NCBI GenBank assembly: GCA_009602735.1
Contig: WELA01000805.1
Location: 119,980-183,979, forward strand
Origin: Mesotaenium endlicherianum
Taxonomy: Eukaryota; Streptophyta; Zygnematophyceae; Zygnematales; Mesotaeniaceae
DNA: 64,000 nucleotides
Direction: 5' to 3'
The notes under the pieces are model-generated. The model made no database searches. It saw only the letters and a program-made list of their open reading frames with translations, and was not told where the DNA came from. The position numbers were made by a program, and so were the translations under genes. Positions 21,000-31,542 of this stretch are shown piece after piece (positions within the stretch are counted from its first letter, which is position 1; every line of letters starts with the position of its first letter).

Positions 21000-23942
21000 T
21001 CATCCCCCTCCTCAGGTGCGACGTCCTCGACGCATTCTGCAAATAACGTCTCAACTTACTCTTACAATAAGTCAAGTTGGCTTTTGGCTCCCAAGCGTTG
21101 TCGTCCGCACGGTAGCCCTTCCACTTGACCAGATACTCTTGAACAAGTCGTTGACTCCGCTTGACTCGTCGATCACCAACAATCGCCTCCACTTCATACT
21201 CCAATACATCATCAATCTCGACCGGTGGTGGCGGTGTAGGTAGTCGTCCTGGATGTCCTGCATTCGGGTCAACGTATGGCCGCAAAAAACTGACATGGAA
21301 CACATCATGGATACGCCAGCCTAAAGGAAGCTCCAACTTGTAGGTCACTGGATTAACCTGCTAGAGCACCATAAAGGGACCTGTGAACCGTGCCCCCAAT
21401 TTCCTTTTGTTCGTGAAAGGTAGATTCTTTGTTGATAAGAGTACTTTGTCACCCACATGGAATGTCACTTTCCTCCTATGCTTGTTAGCATGCTTGACCT
21501 GCTCTTCTTGTGCCTTCCGAATACACGTCTTTGCCATATCCCAAGTATTGGCCATCTGCTCCATAAAAGCTTGTGTAGTAGGAACCTGAGTCTCCTTGGC
21601 CTTCTCCACCAAGATGTTCCCTCGATGATATACTTCTCGCCCATAAACCATAGCGAATGGTGACTGCTGGTGGATCCCTGCATGCTGTTGTTGTAGGCAA
21701 ACTCCAACCCTGGTAGCTTCTTGTCCCACTCTGAAGGGTCCTCCATAGTGAAACTTCTGAGCACCTCTTGCAGAGTTCTGTTGAGCTTCTCACTCTGCCC
21801 GTCTGTCTGAGGATGATAGGAAGTGCTCATACTTAACTTGGTCCCCATCAAAGTAAACAGTGACTACCAAAAGTTGCTAGTAAATCTTGGATCCCGGTCT
21901 GAAATAATCACCTTCGGCAACCCATGTAGCTTGAAAATATGATCGAAGAATAGTCGTGCCACATCTGCTGCCGTACTAGTCTCCTTCATGCGAATGAAGT
22001 GAGCCATCTTGCTGAGTTTATCAGATACAACTTAAACTGCATCGTGCCCTTGACCACTCACTGGTAACAACGTGATGAAGTCCATAGCAATCTGCTCCCA
22101 AGGGTACTCTGGAATAGGCAGGAGCTGCAATGTACCTCTCTTCTTTTGATTTGGTGTCTTCTTACGCTGGCACGCATCGCAAATCCTGATCCACTCCTCG
22201 ATTTCCTTGTCCATATTTCTCCAATAGTACTCCCGCTTCAGCACACTTGCCGTCTTCTCGCTTCCAAAGTGTCCAGCATATAAGCAATCATGATGCTCCG
22301 CAAGTAGTCAGTCTCGTCGCTCCTTGATGTCAGGTACCACCACTCCGTTGGAATCACCATAATATCATATGCCGTCCTTCTTCTGCATACTCGCGATGGA
22401 CTCAGCTGCTCCACTATCTGCAAATTCTGGATCCTCCTCATAACCTCTCTGAAGCTTCTCCTTGAAGTCCATATTCTCCTTGATGACTGAGACACCTGCA
22501 AGGTCACACCTCTTGGATAAAGCGTCTGCAGGGTTGATCTTCCCAAATAAGTACTCAATCTTGTGGTCGAACTGTTGCAGAAACTCCATCCACCTTGCCT
22601 GTCTTGGTGTCAACGTTGGCTGCGTCATAAACTTCTCCAAGCTCTTGTGGTCGGTCTTGATGAACACCTTCCGGCCGTCCACATCACATTGCCAAATTCT
22701 CAAAGCCTGGATAATAGCCAACATCTCCCGCTCGTGTGCTGCATTGTTCTGCTCCGCAGGACTTAACTTCCTGCTCTCATATGCCACAGGCTGCAATCCT
22801 TTACCCTGGTCCTGGAGAAGAATGGCTCCCACTGCAAAATTTGATGCATGCGTGATGATGGTGAAAGGAAGCTCTGGACTGGCAATTGCCAACACAGGTG
22901 CCTGTGTCAACAGCTCCTTAATCTTCTCGAAGGCTTGCTGCTCCTTGTCACCCCATAGCCACTTCTCCTGATTCTTCAACTCATCCAACTCCGCAAATGA
23001 TTGACGATAGGCGGGTCTCACTGGTGGCTTGCTCCTTGGTTCCAACTCGATCTTGTGCTCCATAGCTCTTTGTGGAGGTAATCTTGCAGGTAGCTCCTCA
23101 GGAAAAACGCACTTGAATTCCTCCAACAGCGCCTTAATTTGGGCAGGCATCTCAACAGGCTTCTTCTCTTGAGCAGTTGGGCTCTACTCCTTCTGAGCAA
23201 GGGAATCAGACACCACTACTTGCTCCTCCGACGGTGTACATTCGCCCAGGCTGTTAGGATTCACACTTGCTCCATCTGATGACCTGGCCAGGGCCACCAA
23301 AACAAGGTACATCTCCTTCATCTGATTCGCCTTGCATAGCTTCTTAACTTGCAGGCTCGACAAAAGACAGTTACTTGTGATCGTATCTACTTCCACCTGT
23401 TTCGCTGTCTCCATTCGACCATCACGCCCTTGGGCTTTCACTTGTCTTGTGCTCCAGTGCACTTGAACTTTGGCTTTTCTTAGCCATCGTCGACCCAATA
23501 TCATCTCATGGTGACCTAGCTCTGCCTGCTCCATAACTTCAATACTCAGGTGCCCCGCTACTTCCACGTGAATAGCTTTTGTAGGTGCACCACTCTTGAG
23601 TTTCTGCCCATTTGCCAAAATTGCCTCCGTAGGCTCATAATGCTTCTGCACAGGGATTCGCCGCTCTTTCACCAGGTTCTTGTGCACAAAATTTGCACTT
23701 GCGCCACTGTCAACCGTACACTTGGCCTTGTTGCCGTCGACTACTCCTTCCACGATGATAGGCTTGTCAACGTCTTGTCCTTTGCTTCTTGACAGGCTCC
23801 TGGGGATAACCTCCTTGTGAGTTCTCGTCTTCACGCCAGTAGAAACCCCAGAACGACTTATTGGCGTCCTCCTTTTTCCTGCTTTTGAGGTTGCTTCGCC
23901 TTTACATGACAGTCTCGAGCTAGATGTCCAAGCCTGCCACAA
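20995..23942 (-). pseudogene. C1 pol (fossil): protease, RT, RNase H, integrase, chromodomain
   Basis: Protease segment at about 23184-23942 with TVDSGASANFVHK. RT-linked and RNase H sequence at 22365-23150 with [18 protein letters not shown] and TDHKSLEKF. Integrase zinc finger at 22032-22244 with CDACQRKK, integrase core and C-terminal parts at 21361-21851, and a chromodomain at 20995-21348 with LEYEVEAIVGDR and YLVKWKGYRADDNAWEP. The order and the chromodomain place it among chromoviruses. Broken in several places. Confidence 0.8.
21000..21013 (-). promoter_or_regulatory. C1 polypurine tract
   Basis: On the minus strand GAGGAGGGGGATGA directly before the 3' LTR. It primes plus-strand DNA synthesis. 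The identical tract occurs in E (38481-38494) and in C2 (41233-41246). Confidence 0.85.
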
Positions 23943-24889
23943 TTATAGCAAGGTCCTCTCGGTTTAAAATTCTGTTGCTTGCGCTGGTACTGAACAAGTC
24001 CCAATTCTATAGGTATTGGACCTTGAATACTCGTGCTTGGCGCTTGAGATCCAAAGTGTCGATATCCTCCAAAGTTGTGGCTGCCCCACTGCCTCTGACT
24101 ATACTCCACAGCGTCGACCCTTGTTGCCAATGCCATCATTTCTCCAAGACTGGTAGGGTCCTTGAGCGCCACTTCCTTGACCACAGTTGGCTTGAGTCCC
24201 CTCTTGAACTTGTCCATCATCTCCGACTCGTGCATGGATGGACATTGAAGCACCAGCTCGTTGAAGCGCAAAACATACTCCTGAACGCTTCCTCGTTGAC
24301 GAAGACGTACCAATAGATCTCGAGCAGTAGCCTCGGGTACGATAGGTTGAAATTGCCTCTTCAAGCCTTCAAATAGCTGAACAATAGTAGCAAGAACTCC
24401 AGACAGCTGCTCTTCTCGTTCATACCAAGATCCAGCACTTTTCTGCAGCAAAGTTATGACAAAGGCGACTTGCCTGTCGGGCGTGAGCGCAAAATACTCC
24501 ATAAACTTCTTCACTCCCAAAATCTATTGATGAACAGGCGGCGATCCATGCTCTCCAGTATAAACTTCCGGCTTAGGCGCACGCACTCCCGATGCGGGTG
24601 GAATAATTGGTTGCACCACTAAGTTAACATGAATTGGTGGTACAACGGGTGCAAGTGCCGATCTTGTCGAAGCGGCATTCCCAACAACAACTCGCACCAT
24701 TCTCTCCACCTTCTCGCGCATATTTTGTTGAAATTGGGCGTAGACTTCTTCTCCAATTACATTTGCCATTTGCCTTATCATCGCCTGCATCTCCTGTTGC
24801 TCTCTAGTCATTGTTGGTGCTGCCTGTTGCCCTTCGCGCTCAACATGCTCGACATGTTCGCCTCCTCCAGCTGCCGGCTGCAACTCCAT
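23858..24889 (-). pseudogene. C1 gag (fossil)
   Basis: Two adjoining frames (24524-24889 and 23858-24520). The N-terminus is Q/E-rich. The capsid-like part includes VAFVITLLQKSAGSWYER and VQEYVLRFNELVLQCP, and a CCHC knuckle is CYNCGRLGHLARDC. Near-identical in plan to C2 gag (45625-46556). Broken. Confidence 0.8.
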
Positions 24890-24926
24890 AATATAATATG
24901 CAAACTAGCCCTGCTCCAATACTAGA

Positions 24927-25678
24927 TGAAAGGGGCAGAGTGCCCTAGTGGAAGCGTAGTAACTCACGAGGAAAGGAACTAGTTGCAATCATACTAAAGA
25001 GTGCAGCGGCATTTCATTACGAAAGCTTAGGAAAATTACTCTACATTTTGAGTAGCAAGAAACTGTTCACAAATGATGTAGAATGAAAGGTCTTGTCATT
25101 ACAAACCCGTAGAAATTTACAGAAGAGATAACTAATAAGAATTGAAGTAGTCATGTCTATTTATAGTTTTCTACGACGGTCGCTCACCCCTAGGCGGGAG
25201 GGCCGCTTAGCAACGGATTTTCCTAAGTGTTTGTCAAATCGTCCCTTCCAAAATATCTGTGAGAAAGCCGGATCAGTCTCATCTGACGTGTTGGGTCGAT
25301 ATGACGTCCACATGCATACATCGAAATATCTAGAGTATACTAACTTAGACGCGCTAGGCTAATCCGAAACTTCTAGGTAAATCGACCTAGTCGGCACTCC
25401 GCGTCAGCCGAACTTACGTGAAGGTTCGAATTCACTCTAACGGGCCTGATCGCTCGACGCTGTCGGTCAATCCGACGGTCGCGCTCACCGCAAATTGAGG
25501 ACAGTCGTCAACCGACCTCAAACTAATTAAACTTTGAAAATCCATAGCTCTCAATACTCAACCAAATTCGATGAACTTTATATTAAAATGACCACAAAAA
25601 CAAACTCTACACTCCTATGCAATCAGAATATACTTTCATGAAACTCAAAAATGCACTTTGTAAACCTATGACCTTACA
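24927..25678 (-). repeat. C1 5' LTR
   Basis: 752 bp, same ends as the 3' LTR. Followed on the minus strand by a diverged primer-binding site (GTATTGGAGC). Confidence 0.9.
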
Positions 25679-25683
25679 GTGAG

Positions 25684-25711
25684 AGACGACAGGAGTTCCC
25701 AAAAGAAACGT
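25684..25711 (+). pseudogene. D1 hAT transposase exon 1, second half
   Basis: Continues the frame of 20158-20243 after the target duplication and ends at a strong donor, AAAC|GTAAGT. It encodes a short basic stretch (SSQKKRK-like), a plausible nuclear localisation signal. It leaves one base, which pairs with exon 2 phase. Confidence 0.6.
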
Positions 25712-26595
25712 AAGTACGACATACACTCCAAGTCCTTTTGCTGAAGATTCTATGTTTGCGTGTTGTGGAGCTTCTGTTCTTCCCGAGTGGCCACTGTCTA
25801 TTGTGATTGAGTTCGGCATTGAGTGATCTGTGTACATTTCATATTTGCTTCCGCTGGCTGCTACACATCCTGCTGGCTTTTATCATGCAAGTGTTTGTGC
25901 AGCGTGATTCATAGTAAGTGCAGTGTGCATTTGATATGTGCCCCAGCTGGCTGCTATTGACCTCATTATATTTTATCTATAACTTTTGTGTTCTCTTACT
26001 TATTTTTGTCCTTGTATTTTGAATCTGACTTGTGTAGTTTATTATACCTGTCTGCTCCTTAGCTTCTTACCTGCTAGTATGCTCGTTTGGTGTGTGCTAC
26101 CTGCACTCTTTTGAATATTTTTTTTGTGTGTCGAAAATTGCCTGTCCTTGCTGGTATGCAGACTCTTCTGGTGTGTTCTTTTTAATGTTTAATGCTTGCT
26201 GTTATCTTTCTGTCACCCTCTTTGTGTATATTATGTACTTGTATCCTCTTCTGCTTCATTCATTTCCAGTATATTGGCTGCTATTGTGTGTCAATTCTTA
26301 TTGGTGTGTGCTTCTATGCTCCTCAGCTGCTTGTATTTTATTTTGATATATGCTTACTGCACTCTTTGGCATACTTCTGTAGTGTCAACTGCGTGCTCTT
26401 ACTGCTATGCAACCTCTTCTGTGTGCGCTCTCTGGTGTTTTTTGGTTGTCGTTGTCTTCTGTGCTGTTTCTTGCCAACTGCCTCTTTTTTCTTACATTTA
26501 TACTTGTTATGCCCTTTAGTGCTATTTTGGTCCAAGTCAGGCTAATTTTCTGTGCTCTAATGTGGAGAGGGAGCACTTGTTTCCTTTTTTGTCAG
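25712..26595 (+). other. D1 intron 1 (T-rich)
   Basis: From GTAAGT to the acceptor TTTCCTTTTTTGTCAG. Strongly T-rich with loosely repeating phrases (TGGTGTGTGCTWC, GCTGCTWTTG), perhaps a degenerate tandem repeat of about 150 bp. No gene is supported. Confidence 0.55.
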
Positions 26596-27474
26596 AAAAG
26601 CAACCTGCATTTGTATGCCCATTCCGTAGTGGGGAGCGCTCTAAGTGGCAGTATGTTACTTTCATACCTGACTCTACGGGTTCCAGGCACGGCAAGGTGA
26701 GGTGCAAGTTTTGTGATATGAAGACGTCGAGAGCGTGCACTAGAATCTGTCTCCACCCTGCTCAATTGAGGGGGCGGGGCATTGCTATATGTCCTAAGGT
26801 GGACCCAGATGTCGCTGAGCATTACGCAAAGGTCGTGCATGAAGGTGATTTGAAGAAGGTTTTGAAGCAGAAGCATGAAGATGAGCTGCGTTGCATCAGG
26901 GAGTTGCGCCACAAAGTTGCTATGGTTGATGTGTTAGCTGATAAGCATGGCATTGCTTCAGGTCCATTGAGTCAGGGTGGGAGCCAGACTACTCTTGAGG
27001 CTGCTTTCAATATTACCCATAGAGAATTTGCAGATCAAGCCATAGCTAGGTTTTCTTATGACAATGCATTGGCGTTTGATGTTGCCAATAGCTTATCTTG
27101 TTCAGAAGCTTTTAGAGCTGTCATGAAGGCTGGTCCTGGGTACATGCCTCCTAAGGTTGACCGCTTGAGAACTGTTCTGCTAGACAAAGAAGCTGCTGTT
27201 ACAGATAAACAAGTGGAGCAATTCATCAAGAGGGCTAGAGTCAACAAGTTCACGATCACGTCAGACGGGTGGACGGACCATACAAAGAGGCCCCTTATCA
27301 ACTTCATGGCTGCTTCACCCGAGGGCGAGCTCTTCCTCAAGGCCGTCAACACTGAGAATATGACCAAGAGTGCTGCCTACCTTGCTGCCTTATTTCGCGA
27401 GGTAATTGATCCACTTGGAGCAGACAACATCCTTCAGATTTGTACTGATTTAGCAGCTGTTTGCAAAGCTGCAG
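26596..27474 (+). pseudogene. D1 hAT transposase exon 2: BED finger and DUF659 region
   Basis: Begins after the acceptor at 26595 and ends GCTGCAG|GTACAG. It encodes a BED-type zinc finger (SKWQYVTFIPDSTG then VRCKFCDMKTSRACTR with following H) that binds transposon ends. The DUF659-type catalytic start follows, with ARFSYDNALAFDVANS and the hallmark FTITSDGWTDHTKRPLINF. It then runs through LGADNILQICTD, where an aspartate of the hAT DDE triad is expected. It is open throughout, which together with the clean splice sites suggests modest age. Confidence 0.75.
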
Positions 27475-27795
27475 GTACAGTACTTTTACATATTCTCTTT
27501 GTGTGCATGTATGATGTGGACATGCTTCATGAATTGTAATGCTCATTTCTTTGTACTTTTATATTCTTTGGTCTTGTTGGCTGCTACATGTTTCGTACTG
27601 CCAACTGAAGCCTGGTATAGCAGCTGTCAGCCATGCAATTCTGTACTTGTTTGCTTCTTCTTGAAGTGCTTTAACAATTATGATCTATAATGCATGTTTG
27701 AGGAAGTGTTATGATTACAAAATTGCACAATAATATTGTACTTTGTAAGTACATGATGCTTATTGCATTTCATTGGTTAATTTATTGTATTGCAG

Positions 27796-28052
27796 GCAAA
27801 CTGATTGAAGTGGAGTATCCACACATTACATGGACCGTTTGCACTGCTCACGGTGTGGACCTTCTCTTGGAAGACATGGCCAAGGAAGCGTGGATCAAGG
27901 ACCCGGTGGACAGAGGGAAGCAAGTGGTTGTCTACATCCGCAATCACCACAAGCCTCTTGCCCTCTTTCGGAAACAGTCATCTTTGGAGCTGAAGATGTG
28001 GTGTCAGACCCGCTTTTTGACAAGCATCATTATGCTTGGTTGCCTTTTTGAG
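27796..28052 (+). pseudogene. D1 hAT transposase exon 3
   Basis: Starts after TTGTATTGCAG and ends TTTTTGAG|GTAATG. Encodes IEVEYPHITWTVCTAHGVDL (a CTAH variant of the hAT C-A-H block), then QVVVYIRNHHKPLALF and a CQTRF element equivalent to the usual RW/TRF motif. In phase with exons 2 and 4. Confidence 0.75.
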
Positions 28053-28199
28053 GTAATGTTGGAGCCTATGACCTGGGAGCTCTTATATGCGTGTATTTCA
28101 GTAAGGGTGGGGGGCTGTTTCTAGTGCTCTTGTGGCTGTTGTCATGATCTTTGTTTTTTTGTACTTTGGCTGCTGTACAGGGGCTGTCATATGGTCTGC

Positions 28200-28930
28200 T
28201 TTATCTGCTTTTGTAGTTACTGTTCGTTTTTTAAGAGTCTTCATTTATACTCTTCTTGCTGCTGTTTGTGCCTCTTTGCTGGCTACTTTGTAGCTTTTTT
28301 TTTTGCTTTTGTGGATGTTGGCATGGGATTGGTTTGCCTGCTTTTGTAGGTGATGTCTTATTTTTCAATACTCTTTCATTGTGCTCTTATGGCTGCTCTT
28401 TAAGGCTCTCTGGTGGCTGCTTTCTCCCTTTTGTTTTTTCGACATTTATGGGTGTTGGCATGGGGCTGCTTTGCCTGCTTTGCCTGCTGGCTGCTTTGTT
28501 GCTTAGTTTTTTTTTGGCATTTATGGGTGTTGGCATAGGGCTGGTCTGCATGCTTCTGTAGGTTTTGTCTTCTGTTTCAGACTCCGTATTTGTGCTCTTC
28601 TAGCTGCTGTAGTGCCCCTCTGCTGGCTGCTTTCTTACTTTGGGTTTTTGGGCATGTATGGGTGTTGGCGTGGGGCTAGTTTGCCTGCGTCTGTTGGTGC
28701 TGTCTTCTTCTTTAAGACTCTTTATTTGTCCTCTTCTCGCTGATGTTTGTGCCCCTCTGCCGGCTGCTTCGTTGCTTTGTTTTTTGGCATATATGGGCGC
28801 TGGCATGGGGCTGGTTGCCTGTTTTTGTAGGTGCATTCATCTTTGTTAAGAGTCTTTATTTGTGCTCTCCTGGCTGCTATATATGCCACTGCTGCCTGCT
28901 CCCCTGTGCTATTATCATTTGTGACTGCTG
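28200..28930 (+). repeat. Minisatellite of about 136 bp inside D1 intron 3
   Basis: The phrase GGGTGTTGGCATGGGGCTG or a close variant recurs near 28312, 28447, 28522, 28657 and 28794. Each copy is followed by TTTGCCTGC, a T-rich part, TTTGTGCTCTTCT-like and GCTGGCTGCTTT-like phrases. Spacing is about 135 bp, except one unit of about 75 bp. There are around five units. Confidence 0.7.
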
Positions 28931-28989
28931 ACTATTTAAATATTTATTTGTGCTTGATATGCTCCTTGCAAGTGAAGCAGTCTTTGTAG

Positions 28990-29832
28990 GTGATGTTGCT
29001 TCGAGATTCTTGGAAAGAACATGTGAGGGAGCTCAGTTCAGCACAAAAGGACTGCCAGGCTGCAATGGCAGTTGTTGGTGATGAAGATTTCTGGGACAAG
29101 GTGGAGGTGCTGATGAAGGTGATCGAGAGGCTGGTGAAGCTTCTCCGAGGAGTTGATGGGAACTAAGCTGCCATGGGTCTTGTGTACAACGCTATGGCGG
29201 AGTTACAAGACTTCATCAAGGCGTTGGATGAGGACTTGGATGAGGAGCAGCTTGATAGGTTGGTGGAGATTGTCATGGTGAGGTGGGATTTTTCCCACTC
29301 ACCTTTGCATGCTGCTGGGTACATGCTCCACCCTCTCTTTCAAGATCATGAGCAGCATACTAATGAGAAGGTTATGAAGGGGTGGTACTCTAGCCTTGCC
29401 AAGGTTGTTCCTGGTGTGGAGGAGCAGGATATTATTAGAGAGCAGTATGAGCAGTACAAGGGGAGAGTGGGTTTCAGTTTTAACAACCCTAAGGCAGATA
29501 AGGAAGCAGAGTCCAAGTCTGGGGTATTTTGGTGGAAACGTTATGGTTCCAGCACTCCTCAATTGCAAAGCTTTGCAATTAAAGTTCTTGGTCTGGTGTC
29601 TTCTGCTAGTTCTTGTGAGAGGAATTGGTCTGAGTATAATTTCATTCACAACAAAAAAAGAAATTGTCTTAAGCAAGCTCGAGCTGAGAAATTGGTGAAG
29701 GTCCACTCACACCTCAGGCTCATTGAGGGAATGGAAAGGGGAGGGGTTAAAAGAGCTCCTGGCAAGCACATTGCACCAGTCTTTGAAGAAGAACTTGAAG
29801 CTGATGTGGTTTCTGAGGATGAGGGTATGTAA
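28990..29832 (+). pseudogene. D1 hAT transposase exon 4: C-terminal dimerisation domain
   Basis: Starts after CAGTCTTTGTAG in phase with exon 3. It encodes DFWDKVEVLMKVIERLVKLL, an in-frame TAA at 29164-29166, then LHAAGYMLHPLFQDHE and the hAT dimerisation block FWWKRYGSSTPQLQSFAIKV with SSCERNWSEYNFIH. It ends with an acidic tail and TAA at 29830-29832. The internal TAA makes it a pseudogene unless read through. Confidence 0.75.
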
Positions 29833-30404
29833 GCTATACCTTGTAGGTGGGAGTCGGGCTGAAGCTTGAAAGTAGGATTTCCCTTTTTTGTAGATAGCTG
29901 CTCTACTTTGTCGCTTTTTGGACCTTGTAATATCATCCTTGTCACATTGGCTGCAACTAGTATGCTCTCAGTTTTCAGTACATATTTTCTTTAGCATACA
30001 GTATACATGATGCTTTCCATTGCTCCTATATTGGCTTTCATATTGAATATTAAATCCATGCAAAATTGTATAATGTTCACAACTCCATTGTCCTATTAAA
30101 TTCATTACAATTTTTTGTTATCGCTTTATAATTGGTGTATGCATATCTTGTGCTTTGCAATGACACAACTTATACAAGCTGTTCATTGAAACTATTGTGT
30201 TTGTGCTTCTAAGATGAGCCGAAAATTGAAGGCGTTGAGCTGTCCTGTCTGTTCTACTGTTGCATGCTTCATTTGTCAAAATATTGAGCACACTTTGTAT
30301 TTGCTGCAGCCTGCAACTGGCACATCTTTCAAATTTTCAATCTGAGTTGTGAACTATAAAATACTTAGGGGCTAGAGAAGCCCTATTGGAACATGAAATG
30401 AAAA
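29833..30404. other. 3' flank of D1
   Basis: AT-rich, no gene. It ends in AATGAAAA (30397-30404), the left copy of the D2 target duplication. A small palindrome (GGGCTAGAGAAGCCC at about 30368-30382) lies near the end. If D1 extends past D2, its right end lies to the right of 50338. Confidence 0.4.
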
Positions 30405-30422
30405 CAGGGTTGCGCCGTTCGC
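30405..30422 (+). repeat. D2 left terminal inverted repeat
   Basis: CAGGGTTGCGCCGTTCGC; 15 of 18 positions match the right end. Confidence 0.75.
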
Positions 30423-30428
30423 TTGTTA

Positions 30429-30500
30429 GCTTAGTTCGCCAAGTGCGCAAGTTTGCTTAGTTTGGAATTCAAAAAAAAAAGCTTAGTTTGCCTAGTGCGC
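30429..30500 (+). repeat. D2 subterminal repeat motif, two copies
   Basis: GCTTAGTTCGCCAAGTGCGC at 30429-30448 and GCTTAGTTTGCCTAGTGCGC at 30481-30500 differ at two positions. Related GCTTAGTTTG and AGTTCGCC motifs occur inside the right end (50261-50300). Subterminal repeats of this kind are known transposase-binding sites in plant hAT elements; the role here is inference. Confidence 0.6.
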
Positions 30501-30700
30501 CAAGTCGCGACGGCGTCGACGTCATGTAGCTCCGACGTCAACGTCCGATGACGGTTGCACGTGTGAAACTCTACGTCATGTCAGGCAATTTTTTTGCTCA
30601 AAATGGCTGGTTTTTTTTTTAATGCGCTTTCGGAAGTTTTCGTCGCCAGCAGTACAGCGACAAGTCTCGAAAGGACGTTCACTCTTGGCACTCGTTTCGG

Positions 30701-30765
30701 TCGTCGGCGGATGGGCTTGAACCCCCGCCACTAGTTGCAGGGGGCGTCGACTTACGAAATAGCCA
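30701..30765 (-). repeat. tRNA-like (possible SINE) fragment, copy 1
   Basis: On the minus strand it contains CTGCAACTAGTGGCGGGGG then GGTTCAAGCCC, which fits an RNA polymerase III B box (GGTTCRANYCC). No matching acceptor stem, so it is not a functional tRNA. Confidence 0.35.
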
Positions 30766-30882
30766 CACAGGTTTGTTCACCCATTCAGTTTTTGACTTAA
30801 ATCTAACAAAACGCAAGCTGCTCTTTAAGTTTGTATGGCAAAAACGTGGATCACGTCTGACGGGAGCAAGTACAATAATGCG

Positions 30883-30948
30883 AGCAGACGGGATTGAACC
30901 CCCGCCACCGGTTGCAGTGAGCGCAGCTATACCGAAGGGCCATGAAGT
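30883..30948 (-). repeat. tRNA-like (possible SINE) fragment, copy 2
   Basis: On the minus strand CTGCAACCGGTGGCGGGGG then GGTTCAATCCC. It shares most bases with copy 1, about 178 bp away. No closing acceptor stem was found. Either a SINE remnant or part of a D2 internal duplication. Confidence 0.35.
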
Positions 30949-31019
30949 GGTCTTTACAAATTTGGTGCTTTCTTTTTTAAAGTACCTTTAAGGACTTGGG
31001 AGAGAAGCTGGGAGTGGAA

Positions 31020-31435
31020 ATTGGGAGGGCCGCTTAGCAGCGCCTTTTTTTGGTACTTCTTAACAACCTGACTAGTTCAGACATAAGATGTGAGAACACT
31101 TCTTCATCATGTTTAAGACCAATAAGGTTAAGTAAAGCTAGTAAAAGCACTGATTCTCATAATCAGCATTCGCTTAAGAATTAAGAAGTACTTATTAATT
31201 TCCTCTTTGTGTGAGAACATGCAATTTAGACTAACCAAAAAAATTGTTTAGAAAACACTGGGAGGGCTGCTTAGCAGAGCATATTTTTAGTGTTTCTCAT
31301 AAACTTAATTAATTCATACAAAAGGCTTAGGAGTATCTTTGCTTCTTCATTGAGTATAAAAAGCTGTAATAAACAAGTGTGAAGAAGATTAAGCCTTTTA
31401 ACAAGCATGTATAAGAAGTAAGAAGTACTTACTAA
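31020..31435. repeat. Imperfect direct duplication of ~240 bp in D2
   Basis: GGGAGGGCCGCTTAGCAG (31023) and GGGAGGGCTGCTTAGCAG (31260) begin two loosely similar units. Each ends in AAGAAGTACTTAYTAAT (near 31182-31198 and 31421-31437). The first unit also has GGTACTTCTTAA and TTAAGAAGTAC as an internal inverted pair. Confidence 0.55.
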
Positions 31436-31542
31436 TGCGACGTTTAAGTGAGCGAAGGCTTAGTGAGAAAAAGTGAGTTTGACAATGATTTTGAGTACAG
31501 GCTAATTCTATGTACAAGCTAGTTGACAAACACTTCTACTAT

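Larger units (their letters stand above)
20244..25678 (-). mobile_element. C1: chromodomain Ty3/gypsy element, minus strand, complete at both ends
   Basis: Two LTRs (20244-20999 and 24927-25678, roughly 90 percent identical by eye), polypurine tract at 21000-21013, and gag-pol between. A perfect 5-bp target duplication, GTGAG, flanks it (20239-20243 and 25679-25683). It lies within exon 1 of the D1 transposase. Gag and pol are broken, with several breaks. The LTR divergence makes it much older than B1 and B2. Confidence 0.9.
20158..29832 (+). mobile_element. D1: hAT transposon transposase gene carrying an inserted Ty3 element
   Basis: A four-exon hAT gene: exon 1 at 20158-20243 plus 25684-25711 (split by C1), exon 2 at 26596-27474, exon 3 at 27796-28052, exon 4 at 28990-29832. 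Introns are T-rich and one holds a minisatellite. Phases agree across every junction. Except for the C1 insertion and one in-frame TAA the gene is well preserved. Terminal inverted repeats were not found, so the element borders are unknown; the span given is that of the gene. Confidence 0.7.

Noticed and set aside
20158-30404. Hidden hAT termini around D1
   Set aside because: No CAGGG-type inverted pair or 8-bp duplication could be identified; the palindrome near 30368-30382 is too short to count.
30883-30948. Functional tRNA gene on the minus strand
   Set aside because: A B box is present but no acceptor stem pairs with the expected 5' end and the A box is poor.
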